NCBI GenBank assembly: GCA_026954325.1
Contig: JAIXKK010000014.1
Span: forward strand, 1-50,414
DNA from: Bryobacterales bacterium
Lineage (GTDB): Bacteria > Acidobacteriota > Terriglobia > Bryobacterales > Bryobacteraceae
Length of the DNA stretch: 50,414 nt
Reading direction: 5' to 3'
Shown here: in pieces, positions 41,710-50,397 of the stretch
How positions within the stretch are numbered: the first letter of the stretch is position 1
Layout of the letters: each line of letters starts with the position of its first letter
Program-made: the position numbers and the translations under genes
The notes under the pieces: generated by a model
The model's input: the letters and a program-made list of their open reading frames with translations, nothing else
Told to the model about the DNA's origin: nothing
The model's database searches: none

Positions 41710-43389
41710 ATGGCCTCCCTTCAAGCCTACCAGTCTCATGGCCGCCGCTATTACCGCATCGTCGAATCCTTCCGGCGGGACGGGAAGCCGCATCTCCGCG
41801 TGGTCGCCCACCTTGGCCGCGTCGAGGACATCCTGCGCTTGACCCAGCAGCAGCACGCCGACATCAAGGTTTCTTCGGTGACGGCGGGTGCGGTGACCGC
41901 GCTACATCATCTGGCGCAAGAGTTGGACATCGCCGGCAAGATCAACCGAGCGCTGGAGAAACAGGGCCGTCGGGTGCAGAAGCGCGACGGCCTCACCGTA
42001 GGAGAGAGCATGTTGGCGGGCATCATCGGCCGAGCCTGTGCGCCGCGCAGCAAGCGCGCTTTCGCCGCATGGGCTGAGACTACCGCCTTACCTGCGTTGA
42101 TGGACTTTGCGCCCCAGGATCTGGATAGTCAACATTTTTGGGACCAGATGCACGCTCTGCCGGTGGCCTTGCTGGGCGGCATCGAACAAGCCATCGTGCG
42201 CGAGGTCATCGGCATTGAGCAACTACAACCGCAGGCACTGGCCTACGACACCACCAACTTCTACACCCACATCGCCAGTACCAACCAGAGACCAGAGTTG
42301 CCGCAACGGGGACACAACAAACAGGGCCGCCACGATCTCCGACAGTTAGGACTGGCTCTGGTGGTGGACCAGAATACGCAGTTGCCTTTGGCGCATGCGT
42401 TGTACGAAGGGGCGCGTTCGGACATGCGCACCTTTGCCGCCTTTCTCAAGCCAGTGCGGGAACGGCTACAGGCGCTCACCCCGCAGCCTCAACAGTTGAC
42501 ATTGGTGTTCGATGCAGGCGCCTCTTCGAAAGCCAATCTGGAAAAACTGGAGGCGGGCGCCGACCACTATGTCACTGCCGTCCGCCCGTCTTACCAACAG
42601 GCCCTGCTGGCCGAAGCGGGTGATCATCTGGAAGAGATCACCTTGTCTACCGGAGCGGTGGTGCGTGCCTGGCGAACGAGGCGGACGATCGCCGGCAAGG
42701 AACGCGACGCCGTGGTGGTCTTCAGTCCGCAATTGTACGCGGGGCAAGTTCGCGGACTCCATCAACACTTGGCACGCTGCGGGGAGCAATTACAAGAAGT
42801 AGGGCTCCAACCGCGCGGCACACCGGAAGCGGTGCGGCGAAGGCTGGCGCAAATCTGCGGCCGCCAGTACCTGCGCGCCTTAGTCCGCTGCGAGGTGCAC
42901 AGCAGCGAGCAAGGGGAAACGCAGGTGCGGACCTGGAGTGACCTGGAAGAGTATCGGCGGCTCACTCAGCGGTATTTCGGTTTGCGCGTGTTGATCACCG
43001 ACCGCAGTCAGTGGACGACCGCACAAATCGTGGAAGCCTATCGTGGACAGTCCCGCGTGGAGACGGCCTTTCGTGACCTCAAAGACCCTGGCATGCTGGC
43101 CACACGCCCGCAATTTCACTGGACCGATCAGAAACTGCACGTGCATGTGTTCCTGTGCGTCACCGGCTATTTGTTGGTGCGCTTGTTGTGGCGGCGAGCG
43201 CGGAGGGACGCCGGGTTCGCAGGCAGTGCTCGCAACCTGCTCTCGCAACTGGCGCGGATTCGGAGTTGCCGAATTGTGGAGCATACCGGACGGGCGGGAC
43301 GCCCACGAGTTCGTCAACAGATCGAAGAAATCGACTCGGCCCTGGAAACCCTCGGCCGTTCATTGCGGGCTCTTCCGGTTCTGACCTGA
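41710..43389 (+). CDS. IS1634-family transposase, copy 1
   Basis: A 559-residue DDE transposase of the IS1634 group (IS4-related). ATG 41710 is used; TTG one codon earlier is also possible. Seen are the N-terminal HGRRYYRIVESFRRDGKPHL typical of the family, LAYDTTNFYTHIAS (first catalytic Asp), RHDLRQLGLALVVDQNTQLP, LTLVFDAGASSKANLEKLEA (second Asp) and YRGQSRVETAFRDLKDP (Glu). The C-terminal FHWTDQKLHVHVFLCVTGYL is also characteristic. The frame is intact, so the element may be active. It is identical in protein sequence to copy 2. Confidence 0.94.
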   Translation: MASLQAYQSHGRRYYRIVESFRRDGKPHLRVVAHLGRVEDILRLTQQQHADIKVSSVTAGAVTALHHLAQELDIAGKINRALEKQGRRVQKRDGLTVGESMLAGIIGRACAPRSKRAFAAWAETTALPALMDFAPQDLDSQHFWDQMHALPVALLGGIEQAIVREVIGIEQLQPQALAYDTTNFYTHIASTNQRPELPQRGHNKQGRHDLRQLGLALVVDQNTQLPLAHALYEGARSDMRTFAAFLKPVRERLQALTPQPQQLTLVFDAGASSKANLEKLEAGADHYVTAVRPSYQQALLAEAGDHLEEITLSTGAVVRAWRTRRTIAGKERDAVVVFSPQLYAGQVRGLHQHLARCGEQLQEVGLQPRGTPEAVRRRLAQICGRQYLRALVRCEVHSSEQGETQVRTWSDLEEYRRLTQRYFGLRVLITDRSQWTTAQIVEAYRGQSRVETAFRDLKDPGMLATRPQFHWTDQKLHVHVFLCVTGYLLVRLLWRRARRDAGFAGSARNLLSQLARIRSCRIVEHTGRAGRPRVRQQIEEIDSALETLGRSLRALPVLT

Positions 43390-43460
43390 ACCCCGTCGTA
43401 TATACGGACGAAGTCTCCTATTCGACTGATCCAAAACAACCTGCGGCTCGTCCGCTTCTC

Positions 43461-43477
43461 GTTTTAATAAACTCCCG
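43461..43477 (+). repeat. Right terminal inverted repeat, IS1634-like copy 1
   Basis: GTTTTAATAAACTCCCG, followed by CTAG at 43478-43481. Confidence 0.93.
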
Positions 43478-43801
43478 CTAGGCCAGGCGGCACGGTTGCC
43501 GCCGCCATAACCGGGGCCGGCGGCGGCCTGAGGCAGGTGGCCCCCTGATGCGCCTCTTCCGAACATGCGGATTCGCAGGCTGTCGCGGGCGGGAAGACCG
43601 CCCGGGTGGCGGCGGATTTCCGGCCGGCCAGGCGCGGCGCCCGGGGGCTGAACGATCCGCACGCGCGCGCGTCTATTATCAAGGGGCATTCCTCAAGCGC
43701 CTGCTCAAAGCCCGCGGGCCGGTCCTCAAAGCGCCGAACGCGCATGGTTACCGCCTTACCCATAAGAGTCAACCCGTCATCACTTCCGTCAGCGCGCGAC
43801 A
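43478..43801. other. Non-coding stretch between IS copy 1 and glgX
   Basis: These 324 bp follow the CTAG target duplicate. Several unsupported open frames exist on both strands, none with recognisable homology or a ribosome-binding site. Very GC-rich with (CG)n runs near 43660-43675. No clear terminator or RNA gene. Confidence 0.45.
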
Positions 43802-45940
43802 TCATTCCGTACAGGAAACCAGGACGACGGTGGAGCGCGGGTTGGCGATGTAGTGATCGGGAGGATCGATGAGGATCTCGGAGCCCGGGCTGGCGAAGTC
43901 GTCTCCGTCGGGGAGGCTGGTGTCGATGGCGCGGCGCCAGCGGCGGGTGGGCGGGAGAGTGGGGAGGTTGACCCATTTGGGCTCGAAGTGGGCGTTGAGG
44001 ATGAAGAAGAGCCGGTCGACCGCGAGGGGCGTTCCTTCGTCGCTGGTGTCGAGTTGGAAGCAGAGGGTGCGAGCTTCGGTATCCTGCCAGCGCGGGGGGC
44101 CGCCTTCGGGCGAGAACCAGTTGAGGTCGGGTATGCCGTCGGCGTCGAGGTCCCGGCCAAGGAAGAATTTGCGCCGTTGGAGAACGGGGAAGCGGCGGGT
44201 GAAGGCGATGGCTTTGCGGAAGAATTCGACGAGGCCGTGGTTGCGGGAGACTTCGTTCCAGTCAAACCAACTGATTTCGTTGTCCTGGCAATAGGCGTTG
44301 TTGTTGCCGCGCTGGGTGCGGGCGAATTCGTCGCCGCCGAGCATCATGGGGGTGCCGCAGGCGAAGAAGAGATAGCAGGCGTGGTTCTTCATCATGCGGG
44401 CACGGAGAGCAAGGACGTGAGGGCTGGTGGTTTCTCCCTCGGCGCCGCAGTTCCAGGAGTTGTTGTCGGTAGCGCCGTCCTGATTGTGCTCGCCGTTGGC
44501 CTCGTTGTGTTTGGAGTTGTAAGAGACCAGATCGGATAAGGTGAAGCCGTCGTGACAGGTGATGAAGTTGATGCTGTTGTAGGCGGAGCGGCCGTCTTCG
44601 CCGTAGAGATCGGCCGAGCCGGTGATGCGCCAGCCGGCATCGGCTAACTGGCCAGGATCGCCTTTGGCGAAGCGGCGCATGGTGTCACGGAAGCGGCCGT
44701 TCCACTCGGACCAGTCGACGGGGAAATTGCCCACCTGGTAGGTGCCGAGATCCCACGGTTCGGCGATGAGGATGGCGCGGTGCAGGAGAGGATCCTGGGA
44801 GACGGCATCGAAGAAACCGGCCGAGGGGCGGAAGGCGCCGTCTTCGGTGCGTCCGAGGACGGAGGCGAGGTCAAAGCGGAAGCCGTCGACGTGCATGGTT
44901 TCGAACCAGTAGCGAAGCGAGTCCATGACGAGGCGGATGACGGCGGAGTTATCGAGGTTGAGACTGTTGCCGCAGCCGGTGTAGTTCCGGTAGTAGCGGC
45001 AGGGGGCATCCGGGGGGCCGGTGAGAGTGTAGTAGGAGAGGTTGTCGATGCCGCGGAAGGACATGGCGGGTCCTAACTCGTTGCCTTCGCCGGTGTGGTT
45101 GTAGACGACATCGAGGATGACTTTGATGCCGGCGCGGTGGAGTTCGCGGACGAGGGTTTTGAACTCGGCGACCTGGCATCCGGGGGCGCGTTGGGTGGAG
45201 TAGGAGGATTCGGGAGCGAAGAATCCGATGGAGTTGTAGCCCCAGTAGTTGGTGAGGCCGCGCTCGAGGAGAACGTCGTCGTTATAGAATTCGTGGACGG
45301 GGAGGAACTCGACGGCGTTGATGCCGAGGCGGGTGAGGTGAGGGATCTTTTCGATGAAGCCGAGGTAGGTTCCGGGGTTCGAAACGCCGGAGGAAGGGTG
45401 AGCGGTGAAACCCTTGAGGTGCACTTCGTAGATGATGAGTTGTTCGAGGGTGAGATCGGGAGGGCGCTGGCCCCGCCAGTCGAACGCGTCGTCGACGACG
45501 ATGGCTTTGGGGACGATGGAGGAATTGTCGCGCGTGTCGAGGGAGTGTTCTCCGGCTCCGGGGCGGGCGTCGTAGGGGAGAAGAAGATTATCGACGTTGC
45601 GGAACTTGCCGGTGACGGCTTTGGCGTAGGGGTCGAGGAGGAGCTTTGCTTCATTGAAGCGGAAGCCCCACGCGGGATGATAGTCGCCGCGGATTTTGTA
45701 GCCGTAGAGTTGGCCGGCTTTCAGGCCGCAGACGAGGGAATGCCAGATGAAGCGGTCACGGTAACGGAGGGGAATGATATCGGTTGGCTCGCCGTCGGGA
45801 GCGTCAAACAAGAGGAGGAAGACTTCGGTGGCGTGCTTGGAGTAAATGGCGAAGTTGACGGCGTCGTGAGAGAGCGTGGCGCCGAGGGGGAAGGTGGCGC
45901 CTTTTTCCACTGTCCTGGCGGTGTGGGGTTCGAGAGTCAT
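43802..45940 (-). CDS. glgX: Glycogen debranching enzyme GlgX (isoamylase-type, GH13)
   Basis: A 712-residue cytoplasmic enzyme that cleaves alpha-1,6 branches of glycogen or limit dextrin. The N-terminal domain (about 10-160) is an isoamylase N/CBM48 module (PLGATLSHDAVNFAIYSKHA). The GH13 barrel shows KVILDVVYNHTGEGNE (region I), DGFRFDLASVLGRT (region II, nucleophile Asp), ILIAEPWDLG (region III, acid Glu) and NFITCHDGFTLSDLV (region IV, the third Asp). ATG 45940 has AGGAGG at the right distance. It stands alone, separated from other genes by an IS and a pseudogene. Trehalose-pathway TreX is a close relative and cannot be excluded. Confidence 0.94.
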   Translation of the reverse strand: MTLEPHTARTVEKGATFPLGATLSHDAVNFAIYSKHATEVFLLLFDAPDGEPTDIIPLRYRDRFIWHSLVCGLKAGQLYGYKIRGDYHPAWGFRFNEAKLLLDPYAKAVTGKFRNVDNLLLPYDARPGAGEHSLDTRDNSSIVPKAIVVDDAFDWRGQRPPDLTLEQLIIYEVHLKGFTAHPSSGVSNPGTYLGFIEKIPHLTRLGINAVEFLPVHEFYNDDVLLERGLTNYWGYNSIGFFAPESSYSTQRAPGCQVAEFKTLVRELHRAGIKVILDVVYNHTGEGNELGPAMSFRGIDNLSYYTLTGPPDAPCRYYRNYTGCGNSLNLDNSAVIRLVMDSLRYWFETMHVDGFRFDLASVLGRTEDGAFRPSAGFFDAVSQDPLLHRAILIAEPWDLGTYQVGNFPVDWSEWNGRFRDTMRRFAKGDPGQLADAGWRITGSADLYGEDGRSAYNSINFITCHDGFTLSDLVSYNSKHNEANGEHNQDGATDNNSWNCGAEGETTSPHVLALRARMMKNHACYLFFACGTPMMLGGDEFARTQRGNNNAYCQDNEISWFDWNEVSRNHGLVEFFRKAIAFTRRFPVLQRRKFFLGRDLDADGIPDLNWFSPEGGPPRWQDTEARTLCFQLDTSDEGTPLAVDRLFFILNAHFEPKWVNLPTLPPTRRWRRAIDTSLPDGDDFASPGSEILIDPPDHYIANPRSTVVLVSCTE

Positions 45941-46086
45941 GACAGAACCTCCTATGCTTCGATCCTCTCATGGGAGGCATGGGGGTGTAGGAGCCGGTGT
46001 CAGGACATCTGCCGGGTCCGGCGCAGGATGGTTTGCGCAGCTTGTGGAGCGGGCAAGAGATTCTCGCAGGCGCTGACAGAGTTTTG

Positions 46087-47828
46087 ATGGCAAAAGCAGA
46101 TCGCTTGCCGAGGCCTTGGGGGTGCTTCGGGGGGAATACGCAGTGGCTGCGGCAACTCGGAATGCCGGTGGTATGGCCGGACGGGTTCGTTTACGGGCTG
46201 ATGGGCGGGTTTCTGTGCGCGGCGGCGGTGCTGGTTTGGTGGGTGCTTTTCAGCCGGACGCCGCCGGCGGAGCGGTTCGGGGCGATGGCGCTGATCGCCG
46301 GAGCGATGGCGATTACGCCGCGGATCGTCGACAAGTCGATGGCGACGGGGATGATGGGGAAGATGGGGATCATTTACATTACACGGTTCCCGTGATGTGC
46401 CTGGCGCTGGCGGCGTGGGCGGCGGCCACGCGGGGGGCGGCGTGGCGTGGCGCTGGCGGGGGCGGTCCTGGCAGGGTGCGGGCTGCTGGCTTTGCCGCGC
46501 ACGGATGGGATCACGGGTGAGGGGCGTTCTCTGCTCGCCTGGCGTTGGGCGAAGACTTCCGAGGAGCGGTTCCTGGCGCGGTTGGCGCCGGTAGCAGCTC
46601 GGGCGGAGGGGAGAGCGCCGGAGTCCGTGCGTGCTCCGGCAGTGCGGGAGGCGGATACGACCGCTCCCGTGAAACCGGTGCGGGAAACGCCGTCAAAAGT
46701 GGAGTGGCCGGGCTTTCGCGGCCCTCATCGCGATGACACTGTCACGGGTATGCGGATCCGCACGGACTGGGCGGTCGCGCCTCCGGCGCGGCGGTGGCGG
46801 CGGGAGGTAGGGCCGGGCTGGTCGTCGTTCGCGGTGGGCGGTGGCCGCGTCTATACACAGGAGCAACGCGGAGAATCGGAAGTGGTGGCCTGCTACGGCG
46901 CGAAGACGGGTGAGCCGGTGTGGGCACAGCCGGATGAGGCGCGATTTTGGGAGTCGAACGGCGGGGCGGGGACCTCGGGGGACGCCGGCTTTGCATGACG
47001 GGCGTGTTTATACGCTAGGGACGGCGGGGATTGTGAATGCGCTGGAGGCCAGTGATGGGCGCGTGGTGTGGATGCGAGACGCGGCGGCTGACACCGGGGC
47101 AAAGGTCCCGGGCTGGGGTTTTTCGGGGTCGCCGCCGGTGGTGGACGGGGCGGTGCTGGTAGCGGCGGGCGGGCAGTTGATTGCTTACGATTCGGCGACG
47201 GGCAGTCCGCGGTGGAAGATAGCGACGGGAGGAGGCGGCTACAGTTCGCCGCAGTTGGCGACTCTTGACGGAGTGAGGCAGGTGCTGCTGATGAGCGGAA
47301 GCGGGGCGGCGAGTGTGGGGCCGGAGGATGGCAAAGTGCTGTGGACGTACGCGTGGGAGGGTGTGCCCATCCTGCAACCGGCGGTGACGGAGGGCGGTGG
47401 CGTGCTGATCAATACGAGCGACATGAGCGGGGGATCGGGCACGCGGCGGTTGGCGGTGGCGCACGGGTCCGAGGGTTGGACGGCAAAAGAGGTTTGGACT
47501 TCGCGCGGGCTGAAGCCGTACTTCAATGACATTGTGGTGCACAAGGGGCACGCATACGGGTTTGACGGCGGCATTCTCGCGTGCATCGATCTTCAGGATG
47601 GGAAGCGCAAGTGGAAGGGCGCGCGCTTCGGACACGGGCAGTTGCTGCTGTTGCGGGACCAGGATTTGCTATTGGTGGTGTCGGAGGATGGGGAATTGGG
47701 GCTGGTGGCGGCGGATCCGGGGCAGTACACAGAGATTGCGCGGGCGCCGGGGATCGAGGGGAAGACGTGGAACCGTGCGGAACGGGGGGGAGATGGCGGC
47801 TTTCCGGTTGGCGCGGGCAGGGAGTTGA
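46087..47828 (+). pseudogene. PQQ-binding-like beta-propeller membrane protein, broken by several frameshifts
   Basis: Homology-like segments follow each other in changing frames. The membrane part (VYGLMGGFLCAAAVLVWWVL, then SMATGMMGKMGIIY) ends near 46380; VPVMCLALAAWAAATR continues one frame over, and VALAGAVLAGCGLLALPRTD in the first frame again. The propeller (WPGFRGPHRDDTVTGMRIRT, WSSFAVGGGRVYTQEQRGES) shifts near 46965 into GTPALHDGRVYTLGTAGIVN. Further blades (YDSATGSPRWKIATGGGGYS, GFDGGILACIDLQDGKRKWK) run to EGKTWN near 47775, where about ten codons are missing before RNGGEMAAFRLARAGS. At least four disruptions make a functional product unlikely. Intact homologues are BamB-like propellers in Acidobacteria. 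ATG 46087 is a nominal start. Confidence 0.78.
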
Positions 47829-47845
47829 GGGGGGCGGCCGGTTGC

Positions 47846-48133
47846 TTACGCGGAGTTGCGCGCCTTTTCGATGGCTTCATGGAGCAGCATCTTGATGTAG
47901 GTCTGGTAGGGGAGTCCTTTGCGAAAAGCGAGGTCTTTGGCAGCTTCGATGTCCGGTTCCGGCAGCCGCATGGTGACGGTTCGGAGGGGGACTTTGCGCC
48001 GCCCGAGGTTGCCGGCGGCAACGGATTGCTTTATCAGCGCGGTGGCGGCGCGTTTGCCCTCACGGCTTTCCCACCAGTCAGCCTCCTCTTCGAGGTTGCG
48101 GAATTTCGGAATTGCGATTGTTTTTTTGGGCAC
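47846..48133 (-). CDS. brnA: BrnA/CopG-type antitoxin
   Basis: A 95-residue DNA-binding antitoxin. The N-terminal IPKFRNLEEEADWWES matches the CopG-antitoxin family that pairs with BrnT; the C-terminal VTMRLPEPDIEAAKDLAFRK and PYQTYIKMLLHEAI is a ribbon-helix-helix. It would neutralise the toxin encoded just upstream and repress the shared promoter, by analogy with other BrnTA systems. It starts 3 bp after the toxin stop and is read from the same promoter. The toxin-first order is usual for brnTA. Its stop lies 17 bp from the end of the PQQ pseudogene. Confidence 0.82.
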   Translation of the reverse strand: MPKKTIAIPKFRNLEEEADWWESREGKRAATALIKQSVAAGNLGRRKVPLRTVTMRLPEPDIEAAKDLAFRKGLPYQTYIKMLLHEAIEKARNSA

Positions 48134-48136
48134 CGG

Positions 48137-48403
48137 CTATTTCTCCTTGAAGTACACGCGCTGCCGGCTCTTCGTCATCGGGTACCCCGTGACAACCCGG
48201 ACAGCCTTGCCACGCACCGCGTAAATGATGGTAAGCAGGCGGCCGGTTGCCGTACGGCCAAAACAAAGCACTCGTTGTTCATCGGCATGATGTTGAAATT
48301 CTGACTCCAGGCTATCGAGCAGGATCGTTTCTTCCGCCCCCTGGGGTGTGATTTTGCGCCGCCCCAGATGCCGGGCATTGGCAGCGTCCCATATGAACTC
48401 CAC
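48137..48403 (-). CDS. brnT: BrnT-like toxin
   Basis: An 88-residue protein of the BrnT type (RelE-like fold, ribonuclease in characterised members). Family pattern: FIWDAANARHLGRRKITPQG (W-D-x2-NA-H), EETILLDS, EQRVLCFGRTATGRLLTIIY and RVVTGYPMTKSRQRVY. It is more divergent than usual: the KH-G-F stretch is HLGRRKI, and the arginines of the C-terminal R-I-SAR motif are changed, so activity is not certain. GTG 48403 is used; TACAAT ends 8 nt before it and there is no ribosome-binding site. IS copy 2 was inserted 77 bp upstream. Confidence 0.75.
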   Translation of the reverse strand: MEFIWDAANARHLGRRKITPQGAEETILLDSLESEFQHHADEQRVLCFGRTATGRLLTIIYAVRGKAVRVVTGYPMTKSRQRVYFKEK

Positions 48404-48406
48404 ATC

Positions 48407-48419
48407 TTTACATTGTAAA
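48407..48419 (-). promoter_or_regulatory. Palindromic operator over the brnT -10 box
   Basis: TTTACATTGTAAA is a perfect 6-1-6 palindrome. On the minus strand it contains TACAAT (48412-48417), whose end is 8 nt from the GTG start of brnT. Binding of the RHH antitoxin here would block transcription directly, a typical toxin-antitoxin autoregulation; binding itself is inferred. Confidence 0.6.
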
Positions 48420-48480
48420 TACAGCTAACAGAGAAGTCGATGGCCGCGGAGGAATCGGCTTTGGGAAGTGAGTGATCTAG

Positions 48481-48497
48481 CGGGAGTTTATTAAAAC
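48481..48497 (+). repeat. Left terminal inverted repeat, IS1634-like copy 2
   Basis: CGGGAGTTTATTAAAAC, identical to the left end of copy 1. Confidence 0.92.
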
Positions 48498-48646
48498 TTC
48501 AGGATCGCATTGAGTCAAACCCTTGCATCTGAACGATTTCGGATGCCGTGATCCGTATATACGTAATCGGATAGCCTTTGGATCTCTGTACGGCACGTCA
48601 GAATGAGCTTGACAGGCGTGCGTTAATTTATGTATATACGTAATTG

Positions 48647-50326
48647 ATGGCCTCCCTTCAAGCCTACCAGTCTCATGGCCGCCGCTATTACCGCATCGTC
48701 GAATCCTTCCGGCGGGACGGGAAGCCGCATCTCCGCGTGGTCGCCCACCTTGGCCGCGTCGAGGACATCCTGCGCTTGACCCAGCAGCAGCACGCCGACA
48801 TCAAGGTTTCTTCGGTGACGGCGGGTGCGGTGACCGCGCTACATCATCTGGCGCAAGAGTTGGACATCGCCGGCAAGATCAACCGAGCGCTGGAGAAACA
48901 GGGCCGTCGGGTGCAGAAGCGCGACGGCCTCACCGTAGGAGAGAGCATGTTGGCGGGCATCATCGGCCGAGCCTGTGCGCCGCGCAGCAAGCGCGCTTTC
49001 GCCGCATGGGCTGAGACTACCGCCTTACCTGCGTTGATGGACTTTGCGCCCCAGGATCTGGATAGTCAACATTTTTGGGACCAGATGCACGCTCTGCCGG
49101 TGGCCTTGCTGGGCGGCATCGAACAAGCCATCGTGCGCGAGGTCATCGGCATTGAGCAACTACAACCGCAGGCACTGGCCTACGACACCACCAACTTCTA
49201 CACCCACATCGCCAGTACCAACCAGAGACCAGAGTTGCCGCAACGGGGACACAACAAACAGGGCCGCCACGATCTCCGACAGTTAGGACTGGCTCTGGTG
49301 GTGGACCAGAATACGCAGTTGCCTTTGGCGCATGCGTTGTACGAAGGGGCGCGTTCGGACATGCGCACCTTTGCCGCCTTTCTCAAGCCAGTGCGGGAAC
49401 GGCTACAGGCGCTCACCCCGCAGCCTCAACAGTTGACATTGGTGTTCGATGCAGGCGCCTCTTCGAAAGCCAATCTGGAAAAACTGGAGGCGGGCGCCGA
49501 CCACTATGTCACTGCCGTCCGCCCGTCTTACCAACAGGCCCTGCTGGCCGAAGCGGGTGATCATCTGGAAGAGATCACCTTGTCTACCGGAGCGGTGGTG
49601 CGTGCCTGGCGAACGAGGCGGACGATCGCCGGCAAGGAACGCGACGCCGTGGTGGTCTTCAGTCCGCAATTGTACGCGGGGCAAGTTCGCGGACTCCATC
49701 AACACTTGGCACGCTGCGGGGAGCAATTACAAGAAGTAGGGCTCCAACCGCGCGGCACACCGGAAGCGGTGCGGCGAAGGCTGGCGCAAATCTGCGGCCG
49801 CCAGTACCTGCGCGCCTTAGTCCGCTGCGAGGTGCACAGCAGCGAGCAAGGGGAAACGCAGGTGCGGACCTGGAGTGACCTGGAAGAGTATCGGCGGCTC
49901 ACTCAGCGGTATTTCGGTTTGCGCGTGTTGATCACCGACCGCAGTCAGTGGACGACCGCACAAATCGTGGAAGCCTATCGTGGACAGTCCCGCGTGGAGA
50001 CGGCCTTTCGTGACCTCAAAGACCCTGGCATGCTGGCCACACGCCCGCAATTTCACTGGACCGATCAGAAACTGCACGTGCATGTGTTCCTGTGCGTCAC
50101 CGGCTATTTGTTGGTGCGCTTGTTGTGGCGGCGAGCGCGGAGGGACGCCGGGTTCGCAGGCAGTGCTCGCAACCTGCTCTCGCAACTGGCGCGGATTCGG
50201 AGTTGCCGAATTGTGGAGCATACCGGACGGGCGGGACGCCCACGAGTTCGTCAACAGATCGAAGAAATCGACTCGGCCCTGGAAACCCTCGGCCGTTCAT
50301 TGCGGGCTCTTCCGGTTCTGACCTGA
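48647..50326 (+). CDS. IS1634-family transposase, copy 2
   Basis: A 559-residue DDE transposase with the same protein sequence as copy 1, intact from ATG 48647, with the same TTGACA/TATATA promoter at 48609-48638. Motifs are LAYDTTNFYTHIAS, LTLVFDAGASSKANLEKLEA and YRGQSRVETAFRDLKDP. Identity of the two copies implies either a recent copy event or gene conversion, and that both may be active. Confidence 0.93.
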   Translation: MASLQAYQSHGRRYYRIVESFRRDGKPHLRVVAHLGRVEDILRLTQQQHADIKVSSVTAGAVTALHHLAQELDIAGKINRALEKQGRRVQKRDGLTVGESMLAGIIGRACAPRSKRAFAAWAETTALPALMDFAPQDLDSQHFWDQMHALPVALLGGIEQAIVREVIGIEQLQPQALAYDTTNFYTHIASTNQRPELPQRGHNKQGRHDLRQLGLALVVDQNTQLPLAHALYEGARSDMRTFAAFLKPVRERLQALTPQPQQLTLVFDAGASSKANLEKLEAGADHYVTAVRPSYQQALLAEAGDHLEEITLSTGAVVRAWRTRRTIAGKERDAVVVFSPQLYAGQVRGLHQHLARCGEQLQEVGLQPRGTPEAVRRRLAQICGRQYLRALVRCEVHSSEQGETQVRTWSDLEEYRRLTQRYFGLRVLITDRSQWTTAQIVEAYRGQSRVETAFRDLKDPGMLATRPQFHWTDQKLHVHVFLCVTGYLLVRLLWRRARRDAGFAGSARNLLSQLARIRSCRIVEHTGRAGRPRVRQQIEEIDSALETLGRSLRALPVLT

Positions 50327-50397
50327 ACCCCGTCGTATATACGGACGAAGTCTCCTATTCGACTGATCCAAAACAACCTGCGGCTCGTCCGCTTCTC

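Larger units (their letters stand above)
41544..43477 (+). mobile_element. IS1634-like insertion sequence, copy 1 (1,934 bp)
   Basis: Bounded by perfect 17-bp inverted repeats (CGGGAGTTTATTAAAAC at 41544-41560; its inverse at 43461-43477) and by CTAG on both sides (41540-41543 and 43478-43481). CTAG is itself palindromic, so it could be a 4-bp duplication or part of the target preference. The element carries one transposase gene, its promoter and repeated operator-like sites. Copy 2 at 48481 has the same length, encodes an identical transposase and also follows CTAG, so transposition was recent. Confidence 0.93.

Noticed and set aside
43655..43690. (CG)n and TATTATC stretch as a promoter or repeat array
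   Set aside because: Short, with no downstream gene in the right position; treated as ordinary GC-rich intergenic DNA.
45095..46087. Long open frame (330 codons) antisense to glgX
   Set aside because: It lies over a clear GlgX with all four GH13 motifs; composition is repetitive Glu/Val/Gly/Asp typical of an antisense shadow in GC-rich DNA.
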